From Acidobacteriota bacterium (GTDB lineage: Bacteria > Acidobacteriota > Terriglobia > Acidiferrales > UBA7541), in assembly GCA_021788095.1 (NCBI GenBank), contig JAJYLB010000021.1, forward strand, positions 1 to 61,222: a DNA stretch of 61,222 nucleotides. Direction: 5' to 3'. Positions 23,453 through 32,068 of this stretch are shown piece by piece. Each line of letters starts with the position of its first letter. The stretch's first letter is position 1. Made by a program: the position numbers and the translations under genes. The notes under the pieces are model-generated. The model worked only from the letters and a program-made list of their open reading frames with translations, made no database searches and had not been told where the DNA came from.

Positions 23453-24385
23453 TTACGCAGCCGCCGACTGCACGAAATTTTCCAGTACTCCAATTCCCTG
23501 AATCTCTCCGCGCAAGCGGTCGCCCGGCTCGAGCTTCACTCCGCGCGCCATGCCCACTCCTTCCGGCGTGCCCATGGAAATGATGTCGCCGGGCTCCAGC
23601 GTGAGAACCGAGGAAATATAACCGATGGTTTCGGGGACGCCGAAAATCATTTGAGAGGTGTGGCCCTCTTGCATCAGGCGATCGTTGACCCAGAGCCGCA
23701 TCGAGAGATTGTGGGGATCGGGAATCTCGTCGCGAGTCACCAGCTCGGGGCCCAGCGGGGCGAAGCCGTCGAACCATTTCCCCATCAGCCAGTCGAAAAA
23801 GGGATCGTTCTCGCGGACCTGGCGATTGGACATGCGGCTGTTGAATTGCCGCTCGCTGATATCGTTGAGAATCGTGTAGCCGAGCACGATATCCATGGCC
23901 TGGCCAGGAGAAACGTCCCGGGCGCGGCGCGCGATTACCACCGCCAATTCCAATTCCCAATCGACAAAAACGTTGTTGCTCCGAATCGAAATCGGTACGC
24001 CGGGAGCGCTGATCCCGGTCGAAGGTGGCTTCCAGAAAACCTGCGGAGTGACTTGCGCGCCAGGCTCGATGTCTTGAAAGCCGCTTTCGACGACATGGCG
24101 GCGGAAATTGCCGGCGAGCGCGAGCAATTTCGGGCAATCGCGCAACGGGGCATCCAGATGCAAGCTGGCCATGGGCCGAAGAAATTGCACCGGTGGCCCG
24201 CTCGCTCCCGGCGGGTCCTCGAGAAGCGTTCTACGAGCCGCGGGCTCGACGGCGAGAAATCGAACCGGGCTGGTGATTTCCTCCTTCCATTGCGATCGGG
24301 CCGCCAGAGTAATGTCGAACACTTCCTGTTCCTGGCGCAGCCCGAGATGCACGCCGTCGTCAGCAAAGAATCGGAGGAGTCGCAC
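23453..24385 (-). CDS. Fumarylacetoacetate hydrolase-family protein
   Basis: A protein of 310 residues with the FAH fold. Metal ligands are visible in VDWELELAVVIARRARDVSP (the ExE pair) and in LGYTILNDISERQ (Asp). KWFDGFAPLGPELVTRDEIP, SMRLWVNDRLMQEGHTSQMI and LEPGDIISMGTPEGVGMA are family landmarks. Relatives hydrolyse C-C bonds of beta-diketo acids, including 2,4-diketo-3-deoxy sugar acids in oxidative fucose and rhamnose routes, as well as aromatic ring-cleavage products. With an amidohydrolase-2, a Gfo/Idh enzyme and symporters in the same locus, a sugar-acid role is preferred. It is cytoplasmic and lies 30 bp downstream of the symporter gene. Confidence 0.85.
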   Translation of the reverse strand: MRLLRFFADDGVHLGLRQEQEVFDITLAARSQWKEEITSPVRFLAVEPAARRTLLEDPPGASGPPVQFLRPMASLHLDAPLRDCPKLLALAGNFRRHVVESGFQDIEPGAQVTPQVFWKPPSTGISAPGVPISIRSNNVFVDWELELAVVIARRARDVSPGQAMDIVLGYTILNDISERQFNSRMSNRQVRENDPFFDWLMGKWFDGFAPLGPELVTRDEIPDPHNLSMRLWVNDRLMQEGHTSQMIFGVPETIGYISSVLTLEPGDIISMGTPEGVGMARGVKLEPGDRLRGEIQGIGVLENFVQSAAA

Positions 24386-24415
24386 GCTTCTATCTCGTCC
24401 TTTCCTGCGGCACGG

Positions 24416-26200
24416 TCACCCGACCGACCGGTTAGCTGATCCCGAAATCGCCTGTTCCTTCCCTTCTCCGCGCAGGGAGCCGAACACACCTTGTTTCTTC
24501 CAGCGCAAGGCGAAAATGGCGAAGGCCACCGCGGTGATGACTCCCGAAAGCACCGCGGAAATCCAATGCCGAGCGAAGAGTTCGGCGGTGGCCGTCACGC
24601 TGCCAATGCAAAATACCACTCCCAGTGCGGATTGGTAGACGTCGCCGCCCCACCGGACCTGCAACTCCCTCCGTTCTTCGGCCGCCAGCGACCTCGTTAC
24701 TTTCCCCCACAGCCCCGGGGGCTTGCAGAGACGGTGGAAATTCTCCAGCACCTCGGGCTTTTCGGGCGGGGTCAGCAGGGTGACAAGGAGGATTATCGCC
24801 CAGCCGGCTCCGAACAAAAGCAAAAAGCCCTGCCACAATGGTCGCGTGGCAAAGCCCAGGGGGAACCAGACGACGTATCCGAGCGGCAACCCAAAGGCCA
24901 GGGCGGCAATTTCTCCCCAGATATTCATCCGCCACCAGAAGAACCGCAGCCAGGCGAGCGGCAGGATGAACGCGATCATTACATTGTTGATGAACAGGAA
25001 CCACGCCATCATGCCCCTGACCAATAACCCGCCCACGAGAATCGCCAGAACCAGTAGCAGCAAGGTGGCAATGCGCCCGGCCCAGGCATAGTGCCTGGGA
25101 CTGGCCTCTGGGCGGATCAGCGGCTTGTAAAGGTCGTTGATCAGGTACGAGGCGCCCCAGTTCATTTCCGTGCTAACCGCCGATTGATAGGCGGCCAGTT
25201 CGCCGGCCACCAACAAGCCCGTGAGCCCGGGGAAGGCGAACCGCCGCACGAGTTCTCCCCAAGCCCGCGCCGGTGCCACCGATCCCGCCGGAAAAACCGC
25301 CGCAGCCACCAAGCCGAGAAAGAGGAAGGGAATCACGCGAACGACGAGTGAAAGAAAGCTATTGAAGAGCTGACCGACTTGGGCGTGGTACTCGTTTTCC
25401 GCCGCCATGAATTTCTGCGCCGTGAATCCTTCCCCGGCCGCCGGTGACGCGGCGAAAAAAAGGCCTTGCAACACGAGAGCAAGAATAGTCAGAGCGGTAA
25501 AATCGCCGCCTGGCGGAGTCGCCTGGAAGAAACGGTCGCCGAACTGACGGTGGACGGCGTGATAGATATTTGCCAAGCCACCGGCCGAGTGGATGGTTAC
25601 CGGAATAAGAATCAGATTCGCAATCACGAACAAAAGGAACTGAAAGATCTCCGAGTAGACTGCGCCAAGCAGTCCGCCAAGTGCCGTGTAGACCAAGGTC
25701 AGCGTGGACGCAAACAAAATCACCGGCCATTTCCCCCAACCCAGGATCGGACCCACGGACTGGGTCAACCAGCCCGTAACGTAGGCGATCAATACGAGGG
25801 CCCAGCCGAAACTGAAATAGACGGCGGCGATCGAACGAAAAAGCCTGGCAGCCCGGCCTCCATAGCGGACCTGCATGAATTCGGCTGTCGATACGATTCG
25901 CAAACGCCGCCAGAACTTCGACCAGATAACCGCAACCAGCGGCATCCAGATGGCCCAGGGAAGCCACCACCACCAGTTGCCGAGCAGGCCGCCGCTGTAG
26001 ACCAACATGGTAAATGCGGAAGCCGAACCCGCAGAGGTGAATGTGGCCACCGTTGAAAAGCCGATCGCCCACCATTTGAGCGACCGACCACCCATGAAGT
26101 AGCCCTCAATGCCGCGGCTGGCGCGCCGAGTGAAATACATGCCAATGGCCAGAGCCAGGAGCGTGTACGCGGCAAGGATCGCCCAATCAACGGTTTTCAT
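24416..26200 (-). CDS. Sodium:solute symporter (SSS family)
   Basis: A protein of 594 residues with about 14 membrane helices. The N-terminus WAILAAYTLLALAIGMYFTR is followed by GYFMGGRSLKWWAIGFSTVA and TFTSAGSASAF, which is the typical SSS helix 1-2 sequence. STAEFMQVRYGGRAARLFR and SGLGG-like turns in YTALGGLLGAVYSEIFQF match the sodium-site region. The C-terminal part has extra helices and a cytoplasmic tail. Relatives carry sugars, uronates, sialic acids or other organic solutes with sodium. In this operon it is the inner-membrane partner of the Oar-like receptor at 27438-31067. A second SSS transporter lies in the divergent operon. Confidence 0.9.
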   Translation of the reverse strand: MKTVDWAILAAYTLLALAIGMYFTRRASRGIEGYFMGGRSLKWWAIGFSTVATFTSAGSASAFTMLVYSGGLLGNWWWWLPWAIWMPLVAVIWSKFWRRLRIVSTAEFMQVRYGGRAARLFRSIAAVYFSFGWALVLIAYVTGWLTQSVGPILGWGKWPVILFASTLTLVYTALGGLLGAVYSEIFQFLLFVIANLILIPVTIHSAGGLANIYHAVHRQFGDRFFQATPPGGDFTALTILALVLQGLFFAASPAAGEGFTAQKFMAAENEYHAQVGQLFNSFLSLVVRVIPFLFLGLVAAAVFPAGSVAPARAWGELVRRFAFPGLTGLLVAGELAAYQSAVSTEMNWGASYLINDLYKPLIRPEASPRHYAWAGRIATLLLLVLAILVGGLLVRGMMAWFLFINNVMIAFILPLAWLRFFWWRMNIWGEIAALAFGLPLGYVVWFPLGFATRPLWQGFLLLFGAGWAIILLVTLLTPPEKPEVLENFHRLCKPPGLWGKVTRSLAAEERRELQVRWGGDVYQSALGVVFCIGSVTATAELFARHWISAVLSGVITAVAFAIFALRWKKQGVFGSLRGEGKEQAISGSANRSVG

Positions 26201-26245
26201 GGCTCAAAGGCCGGAATAGTGAGAGGGTGATCCATGGGGCACCCC

Positions 26246-27436
26246 TTACGCGGGACTAGCCGCGAGTTGATCCACCAAAGTCCGAGCCGCGAAAAAGGCG
26301 GAAGCCAGCGATTCCCGGCGCGTCAACGGGCGTTCTCCCGGAGCCGGTTCATATTCGGCGCCTTCAGTCGCCAGCATGCCGCCATTGAACTCGATGATCA
26401 AGGTGCGAGCGCCAAGCTGATGCAGCCAGCAATCCTCGTAATATTCCGCGGCCGGTTGGGGATAGGGGCGCGGAGGGCGATCGTGAAAGGCCAGTTTCTG
26501 CTCCCGCCATGCAGCTTGAATCGCCCGAGCAAGGCCAAGTTCCTGCCGGGCGAGATCGCCTTTCGAATACGGAGTAGGAGCGAAGACCTCGGTGGGGTAC
26601 ATAAAATTATGAAAATCAGCAACCCAATGGGGACGGAGGGCGGAGAGAACGTCCTTCACCGCGCGTGTTTCGCGGCCGTGCGTGTCGTCCCAATCGAACC
26701 ACATATCAAGTCCGTCGTCGGTGAGGCTCGATCCCAACAGGTTGCCGGTCTTTTCCCACTGAGCAGTCTGATCCGGAGTAAAGCGCATCGGTGGTTTCTT
26801 GACGTAGGTGCCGTAGAAAAAGCGGCACGGCTCGTTCGCTTCGGCAAAAAACTTCTCCTTGTTCACGGGAGTCCAATCCGGCATCCATGTACCGTGCCAC
26901 GAATCGGGGAAACGTCTCGAAAAGCGTTCCGCGCCGCCGGGGTTGATAAGCGGGAAGACGTGCAAAGTGACCGCATCCATGAGCCAGCCCCGATCGAGAG
27001 CCGCCCCGAATGGCGTCGCGCCGCTGAGCAAGGCATCGAGGAAGGCGAGCAAGCCGCGCGGTCCACTAGGCTCACATCCATGCATGCCCGACAGGATGGC
27101 CGCCCGTCGCGGCCCTTTGCCGATGCGAAAACCATAAACAGGCAACCCGGAAGCGGAGCGCACCAATTCCGAAAGATCGCAAGCGCCGCGATGCGCTTCT
27201 GCCAATCGGCGGAAACGATCCAAACCGTCCCGTGAGCCGAAAAACCAGTATCGTTCCTCCTCTTCCGACCAATTCAGGAATCGGCCCCGATTGGAGAGCC
27301 ACGCGCCTGCATTGCCAGGCGAGGCGGATGGACGCGGCGAATCTTCGGCAGCCATCTGAAAACTTCGTGGCACAAGCACGGCTGCATCTATGGGTGCTGC
27401 AGTGCGCTTGCTGTATTCACGGCGAATGAATTCCAC
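26246..27436 (-). CDS. M14-family zinc carboxypeptidase-like protein
   Basis: A protein of 396 residues from a GTG at 27436, which starts one base after the receptor stop (TAG at 27440-27438); an ATG at 27355 would give 369 residues. Neither has a clear ribosome site, so the coupled start is preferred. The M14 zinc site is visible: SGMHGCEPSGPRG (HxxE), HVFPLINPGGAERFSR, ADFHNFMYPTEV for the second histidine, and IIEFNGGML for the catalytic glutamate. There is no signal peptide. It may release an amino acid from an imported ligand, or act as an amidase in this sugar locus. The presence of a peptidase next to a TonB receptor suggests a peptide- or amide-linked substrate. Confidence 0.75.
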   Translation of the reverse strand: MEFIRREYSKRTAAPIDAAVLVPRSFQMAAEDSPRPSASPGNAGAWLSNRGRFLNWSEEEERYWFFGSRDGLDRFRRLAEAHRGACDLSELVRSASGLPVYGFRIGKGPRRAAILSGMHGCEPSGPRGLLAFLDALLSGATPFGAALDRGWLMDAVTLHVFPLINPGGAERFSRRFPDSWHGTWMPDWTPVNKEKFFAEANEPCRFFYGTYVKKPPMRFTPDQTAQWEKTGNLLGSSLTDDGLDMWFDWDDTHGRETRAVKDVLSALRPHWVADFHNFMYPTEVFAPTPYSKGDLARQELGLARAIQAAWREQKLAFHDRPPRPYPQPAAEYYEDCWLHQLGARTLIIEFNGGMLATEGAEYEPAPGERPLTRRESLASAFFAARTLVDQLAASPA

Positions 27437-27437
27437 T

Positions 27438-30400
27438 CTAGAACGAATAAATCAACGCCATCTGCAAAATTCGGGGCGTCCACAGATTGGTTTTCCCCAG
27501 GCCGTTGAGCGGCACGAGCGAACCGACAGGGCATCCGCCCGGCCCGGCGAGTCCTGGAGTGCAATTCGCTGGATCGGCGGTCAAGCGATTCGTCGGGAAC
27601 CACTGGCCGGTATGCCAGCTTGAGAACACGTTGAAGATCTCCAAGCGGTAGGTGAGGTTTTGGCTTTCCCGGATAGGCCACTGCTTCACGAACGAGATGT
27701 CGCCCTGACGCTGGCCAGGGACGGTAATGATGTTCCGGCCGGAGTCTCCGAGCGTGCCGGGAGTCGGCGTCGAGAAGGCGAGCGGGTTGAACCATTCGAG
27801 TAAGGACTGCTTGCTTCCCACGCTCGGGCTGCCGGTAAGGTTGGCGCGCGTGCGATCGCCGAAAAGGTTGCCGAACTGGTCGACGCCAAATGGGCCGCCG
27901 CGATTGCAGCAGTAGACGCTGGTGGGCAAACCGCTTGCGAACGTAAGAATGCCGCTGGTATTCCAATCGCCCAGGACCCAGTTCAGTGGGCCCAGCGACC
28001 AATGCTGTCCCCGGCCGATGGGCAAGGCGTAGTCGTAGCTAAAGACGAGGCGGTGAGTCTGATTGAAATCGGCGGGGCCATAGCTGCCGCGGGCGTTGTG
28101 AGCGTCTTGAATGAAGTTACTTGTGGCGGAGAAGGCAGCGATTTCCGAGGCTTCGTCCAGCGCGCGCGACCAAGTGTAGTTCGCCAGGAAGGTGAGGCCC
28201 CGGGAAAACCGCTTTTCCAACCGCACCTGCAGGGCATTGTATGTCGAGGAAAGAATGTTCGCGTTGGCGTAGCTGCGGGAATCGAAGTTCGGGAAGGGGT
28301 CGCGCTTGTCGATCGGCACGAAGTTGGGGTCGCTCCCGCACGAACTGAGCGGGCCCGAAGCGGGAATCAAGGCGACGTCGGGGATGTAGTTGCAGGGATC
28401 GCCAGCCACCGGCGGCGGGTAGGCCTGGTTGAAATGCCACTGGATCGGTTCGTGCAGGCCGTGCTGGCCGACGTAGCCGACATCGAGCATCATCGTCGGC
28501 GTAAGAGCATATTGTGCGTCGAGCGACCACTGCTCGTTGTACGGTGATTTGTTGTACGGCCACTCGGTCTGAATGAAGAAGTGGTAGTGCGGAGGAAGCG
28601 TCGAGAAGGGATTGATTGTGACCGGCGGCAGCCAGAGCGTCTTCAAGACCAGTGGCGAGGCCGTCTCGCCGCCGGTAGCGCTTGGGTAATTGGGGTTGGC
28701 CTGGAGAGTGAACAATTCGTTGGCATCGAAATTCGTGCCGTCGTAGAAGCGCATGTAGGTGTCGTAGAACATGCCGTAGCCGCCCCGGAGCACGAAGGCA
28801 GCGCTGTGAAGGGGGCGCCAGGCAAAGCCGATTCGCGGCGCGAAATCATTCACCTGCCGGGGAACCAACTGGTTCGAGACGCAGCATTGGAAATACGTGG
28901 ACTGGCCCGTGGGGTTGGCCGAGCCTGGACCGACCGCTTGGACAAAGGATTTGCTGACCCACGTCAATCCGCCACCCGGATAGTTGGGATTGAGTATCGA
29001 CCCGCTGTCGGTAACGTCGTGCAGGGGCGCCGGCAACTCATATCGGATTCCGAGATTCAAGGTCAGCCGAGGGGTCAGCAACCAGTCGTCTTCTGCGAAC
29101 AAACTGACCGAAGTGCCGCGGAGATTGTACAAATCGCTGGCGAGGGGCACCGGTGCACCCACGCTCAGCGGGTAGCCGAGCAGAAGATCGGCAAAGCCGT
29201 TTCCGGAAGTGGGACCGGCTTTGCCGGTTGTCGGGCAGCCGGAGAAAGCCGGAGGACAGGAAGCCGTATAGGCGCCGGTGAAGCTCAGCGACCCGTTGGC
29301 GGTGAAGCCGTCGATATCCCAGAGCTGCAGGCGGCGTATATCGGCGCCGAAGGTGAAGGTCTTGTTTCCCCGAATGAATTTGAAATTGTCCACGACCTGA
29401 TAAATGTTATCCTTTTGACTGTAACCGTTGTTGCCCTGGCCCAGACCGAAATAGCCGTCGCCGACCCCGACGTTCGGCAGTCCATACATCGCTGGATTGG
29501 AGGTGGTGTTGGCCAAGCCGAGCTGCGAAGAGAGGTTCGGGCCGAAGGCGGTGACCGCGCCCTCGTGGAAGTTGTCCCGGTTGTAGCCGAGGCGCAACTC
29601 ATTGAATGCCGTACCCGCGAAAGTGTGCTGCCAGTTGATGCCAAACAAACGGGTCCGGCTGAACGCTTCCGTGCTGTCAACGGGAACAATGTTGGGGAAA
29701 GTCTGGTCGAGATTCTCGACGATCATGGTGTAGGAAATCTGATCGCTGCTGCTGAAATGGTGGTCCACTCGAGCGGTAACGGTATCCGTATTGGTGGGGC
29801 TCGAAGGCAAAGGACCAGCGAAATTCAGGCAAGGTAGCTGGCAACTGACGTTGGCGACGGGAAAGTAGGAAAGGATCTTCTGCGAAATCGGATTGATTTC
29901 CGAGGGCAGAATCGCGTTGTTGGAAAACTGAGTTCGCCCCGAAGGGTCGGTTGCGGTGGGGCCGACCGAACCCGTGGTCGAAGGATCGTAGATGGGATAG
30001 GGCCAGTCGGAGAAATTTCCCGAAAGTTCTTGCTTCGTCGGTGCTTGAAACTCGGCGATGCCGCCGCCTTGGCGCAGCCTTCCTCCTTCGTAGTTGAAAA
30101 ACCAGAAAGTACGATTCCGACCGTGATAAACGAACGGAAGGATGGCCGGACCGCCTAAGGAAAAACCGAATTGATTTTGTTTGAGCGGAATTTTCTCAGG
30201 ATTGTGAGTGCCATTCAGCGCATTGAGATCGCCAATGATCGGGCTGCGGGGCTGGAAAGCATCGTTGCGAAGGAAATCGTAGGCATTGCCATGCCACTGG
30301 TTCGAGCCGGATCGAATCGCCACGTTGACTTGGGCTGAGCCGTTGCCATATTCGGCCGAATAGAGGCCGTTTTGGAGCTTGAATTCCTGCACGGCATATT

Positions 30401-31067
30401 GCGAGGGCACGGCGGTCGCCTTGGCGAAAAAGAAATCGCTGTCGGTCACGCCATCGATCAGATAGTCGATCGAAGCCGGCCGCGCTCCGTCCACACTCAT
30501 CTCGCGAAAACTGGGATTCAGCCCGTGTTGATCGAAAACGCTGGTTTGGATGCCGCCGGCCGGCGTGGTCACGCCGGCGTTGATGGCCACCAGGGAGGTA
30601 AAATCGCGGCCATTGAGCGGTAAGGCTTGAATCAACCGGTTGCTGACCACCTGCCCGACGGTGGCATTGTCCGTTTGCAGCATCTGTGCGGCGGCGGAAA
30701 CCGCCACCTGCTGGGACAAGCTACCGACCTCGAGCTGAAAATTCACCCGCAGCGTCTGATCCACCTGCAGAATCACGTTCCGACTGACGGCGGTCTTAAA
30801 GCCAGTAGCCTGGCAGGTGATAAGGTAGGTCCCCGGCAGCATGTTGACGAAGACGTAGTCGCCCGAGCCGGTGGTCTTGAACGTGGTCGAAATGCTGGTG
30901 GCCACGTTCTGGGCCGTCACTGTCGCGCCGGGTACCGTCGCCCCGGACGGATCCTGCACGTGCCCGAGAATGGTTCCGCGAGCGCCCTGGGCGCGCGCCG
31001 GGGGCGCGAACAAACTTCCCAGCAGTGCACAGCACCCGAGTAGCGCTCCGACCCTTCGAGGTGTCAT
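27438..31067 (-). CDS. Oar-like TonB-dependent receptor with carboxypeptidase-regulatory-like domain
   Basis: A protein of 1209 residues. The ATG at 31067 follows GGGGG and opens a signal peptide ending at PPARAQ; an upstream in-frame start at 31127 is rejected. The carboxypeptidase-regulatory-like domain (GTILGHVQDPSGATVPGATV) covers about residues 30-115, then QALPLNGRDFTSLVAINAGV in the plug and IDYLIDGVTDSDFF. The barrel is long, with GRNRTFWFFNYEGGR, FAPRIGFAWRP and LQVRLEKRFSRGLTFLANYT, and ends in ILQMALIYSF, an outer-membrane C-terminal strand. It is the outer-membrane port of the leftward operon. Two palindromes upstream place it under likely control of the divergent IclR regulator. 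It is related to, but longer than, the receptor at 3488-6700. Confidence 0.9.
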   Translation of the reverse strand: MTPRRVGALLGCCALLGSLFAPPARAQGARGTILGHVQDPSGATVPGATVTAQNVATSISTTFKTTGSGDYVFVNMLPGTYLITCQATGFKTAVSRNVILQVDQTLRVNFQLEVGSLSQQVAVSAAAQMLQTDNATVGQVVSNRLIQALPLNGRDFTSLVAINAGVTTPAGGIQTSVFDQHGLNPSFREMSVDGARPASIDYLIDGVTDSDFFFAKATAVPSQYAVQEFKLQNGLYSAEYGNGSAQVNVAIRSGSNQWHGNAYDFLRNDAFQPRSPIIGDLNALNGTHNPEKIPLKQNQFGFSLGGPAILPFVYHGRNRTFWFFNYEGGRLRQGGGIAEFQAPTKQELSGNFSDWPYPIYDPSTTGSVGPTATDPSGRTQFSNNAILPSEINPISQKILSYFPVANVSCQLPCLNFAGPLPSSPTNTDTVTARVDHHFSSSDQISYTMIVENLDQTFPNIVPVDSTEAFSRTRLFGINWQHTFAGTAFNELRLGYNRDNFHEGAVTAFGPNLSSQLGLANTTSNPAMYGLPNVGVGDGYFGLGQGNNGYSQKDNIYQVVDNFKFIRGNKTFTFGADIRRLQLWDIDGFTANGSLSFTGAYTASCPPAFSGCPTTGKAGPTSGNGFADLLLGYPLSVGAPVPLASDLYNLRGTSVSLFAEDDWLLTPRLTLNLGIRYELPAPLHDVTDSGSILNPNYPGGGLTWVSKSFVQAVGPGSANPTGQSTYFQCCVSNQLVPRQVNDFAPRIGFAWRPLHSAAFVLRGGYGMFYDTYMRFYDGTNFDANELFTLQANPNYPSATGGETASPLVLKTLWLPPVTINPFSTLPPHYHFFIQTEWPYNKSPYNEQWSLDAQYALTPTMMLDVGYVGQHGLHEPIQWHFNQAYPPPVAGDPCNYIPDVALIPASGPLSSCGSDPNFVPIDKRDPFPNFDSRSYANANILSSTYNALQVRLEKRFSRGLTFLANYTWSRALDEASEIAAFSATSNFIQDAHNARGSYGPADFNQTHRLVFSYDYALPIGRGQHWSLGPLNWVLGDWNTSGILTFASGLPTSVYCCNRGGPFGVDQFGNLFGDRTRANLTGSPSVGSKQSLLEWFNPLAFSTPTPGTLGDSGRNIITVPGQRQGDISFVKQWPIRESQNLTYRLEIFNVFSSWHTGQWFPTNRLTADPANCTPGLAGPGGCPVGSLVPLNGLGKTNLWTPRILQMALIYSF

Positions 31068-31115
31068 CGGAATGTCCCCCTTCGTTCCGTATTGCTCTTC
31101 GGCTGCTCGCCGCTT

Positions 31116-31134
31116 CGTTCTGCTCATCAGAACG
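31116..31134. promoter_or_regulatory. Candidate IclR operator A
   Basis: Perfect palindrome CGTTCTG-CTCAT-CAGAACG, 49 bp upstream of the leftward receptor start. It shares the core TTCTG-N5-CAGAA with the palindrome at 31211-31227. Confidence 0.6.
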
Positions 31135-31210
31135 TACTCGGCGCCCAGCCCGAAGCAGCGGTATTTTCATTCGCATATGGAAGGGTGTCAAGAGGAAGTG
31201 CGGCGATTTC

Positions 31211-31227
31211 ATTCTGCTGCGCAGAAT
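31211..31227. promoter_or_regulatory. Candidate IclR operator B
   Basis: Perfect palindrome ATTCTGC-TGC-GCAGAAT, containing TTCTG-N5-CAGAA. It is 45 bp upstream of the IclR start at 31272. Its centre is 94 bp from that of operator A, about nine helical turns, so both sites face the same side of the DNA. Confidence 0.6.
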
Positions 31228-31271
31228 TGCCTCTGTACAACTTCTTGCCAATCCTGCTAGACTCCGCCCGT

Positions 31272-32066
31272 ATGCCTGCCCGAAATTACGTCGCGTTGGT
31301 CGAAAAAACCATTCGCCTGCTGGAGGCCTTCGCGGGCGAGCAGGAAGTGCCGCTCGCGCGGCTGGCGCACCAGACCGGCTTGGTAAAAAGCAGCGCTTTC
31401 CGCATTCTCTTCACGCTGGAGCGGTTGGGATACGTGGAGCGGAAGCCGCGAGGGCTGTACTCGCTCTCGCCGCAGATTGACGCGCTGTCGGTGAAGGCTC
31501 TTCAGGCTCCCGACCTGGGTTCGTTGGCGGCGCCTCTGATGGCTGGCGTGCTCCGCAGATTTCAGGAAACGGTTAACCTTGGGGTGCTGGACAACGGCGA
31601 AGTTCTCTATATCCGGGTGCTCGAAAGCTCCCACACGTTTCGCATCGCCGCCCACGCGGGCATCCGGAGCCCGATTCATTCGACGGCACTCGGCAAATGC
31701 CTGGTGGGGACGTTGCCTCGCCAGCAACTCGATGAAATTCTCGGCAAACGCCCGCTGCGCCGCATCACTCCCCGAACGATCTGCCGCCGAGCCGATTTGT
31801 ACGCCGAATTGGAAAGAGTGAAGTTTCGCGGCTACGCCGTCGACAATGAAGAGGATTCCCGCGGCGCCCGCTGCGTTGCTGCCCCGATTCGCGACCCTGC
31901 CGGACAGGCGATTGCGGCGATGAGCATATCCGGTCCGGCTACGCGGATGACGCGCGGTCTGGAAGAGCCCATGATCGCAACGCTCCGCGACATCTGCGGC
32001 CAAGTTTCCCGCTTGTATGCCTACACGGTCAGCACGCCGCCAATCGCCACTCGGGGGACTTGCTAG
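31272..32066 (+). CDS. IclR-family transcriptional regulator
   Basis: A protein of 264 residues. The N-terminal winged helix (about residues 8-68) has VEKTIRLLEAFAGEQEVPLA, RLAHQTGLVKSSAFRILFTL and ERLGYVERKPRGLYSL. The C-terminal IclR effector domain shows VLYIRVLESSHTFRI, GIRSPIHSTALGKCLVG and GYAVDNEEDSRGARCVAAPI. KdgR-type members control uronate and pectin catabolism; other IclR regulators sense small organic acids. ATG 31272 is used because frames upstream lack similarity. It is the first gene of the rightward operon; its stop is 2 bp from the DegT gene start. Autoregulation through the palindromes upstream is likely. Confidence 0.9.
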   Translation: MPARNYVALVEKTIRLLEAFAGEQEVPLARLAHQTGLVKSSAFRILFTLERLGYVERKPRGLYSLSPQIDALSVKALQAPDLGSLAAPLMAGVLRRFQETVNLGVLDNGEVLYIRVLESSHTFRIAAHAGIRSPIHSTALGKCLVGTLPRQQLDEILGKRPLRRITPRTICRRADLYAELERVKFRGYAVDNEEDSRGARCVAAPIRDPAGQAIAAMSISGPATRMTRGLEEPMIATLRDICGQVSRLYAYTVSTPPIATRGTC

Positions 32067-32068
32067 GC

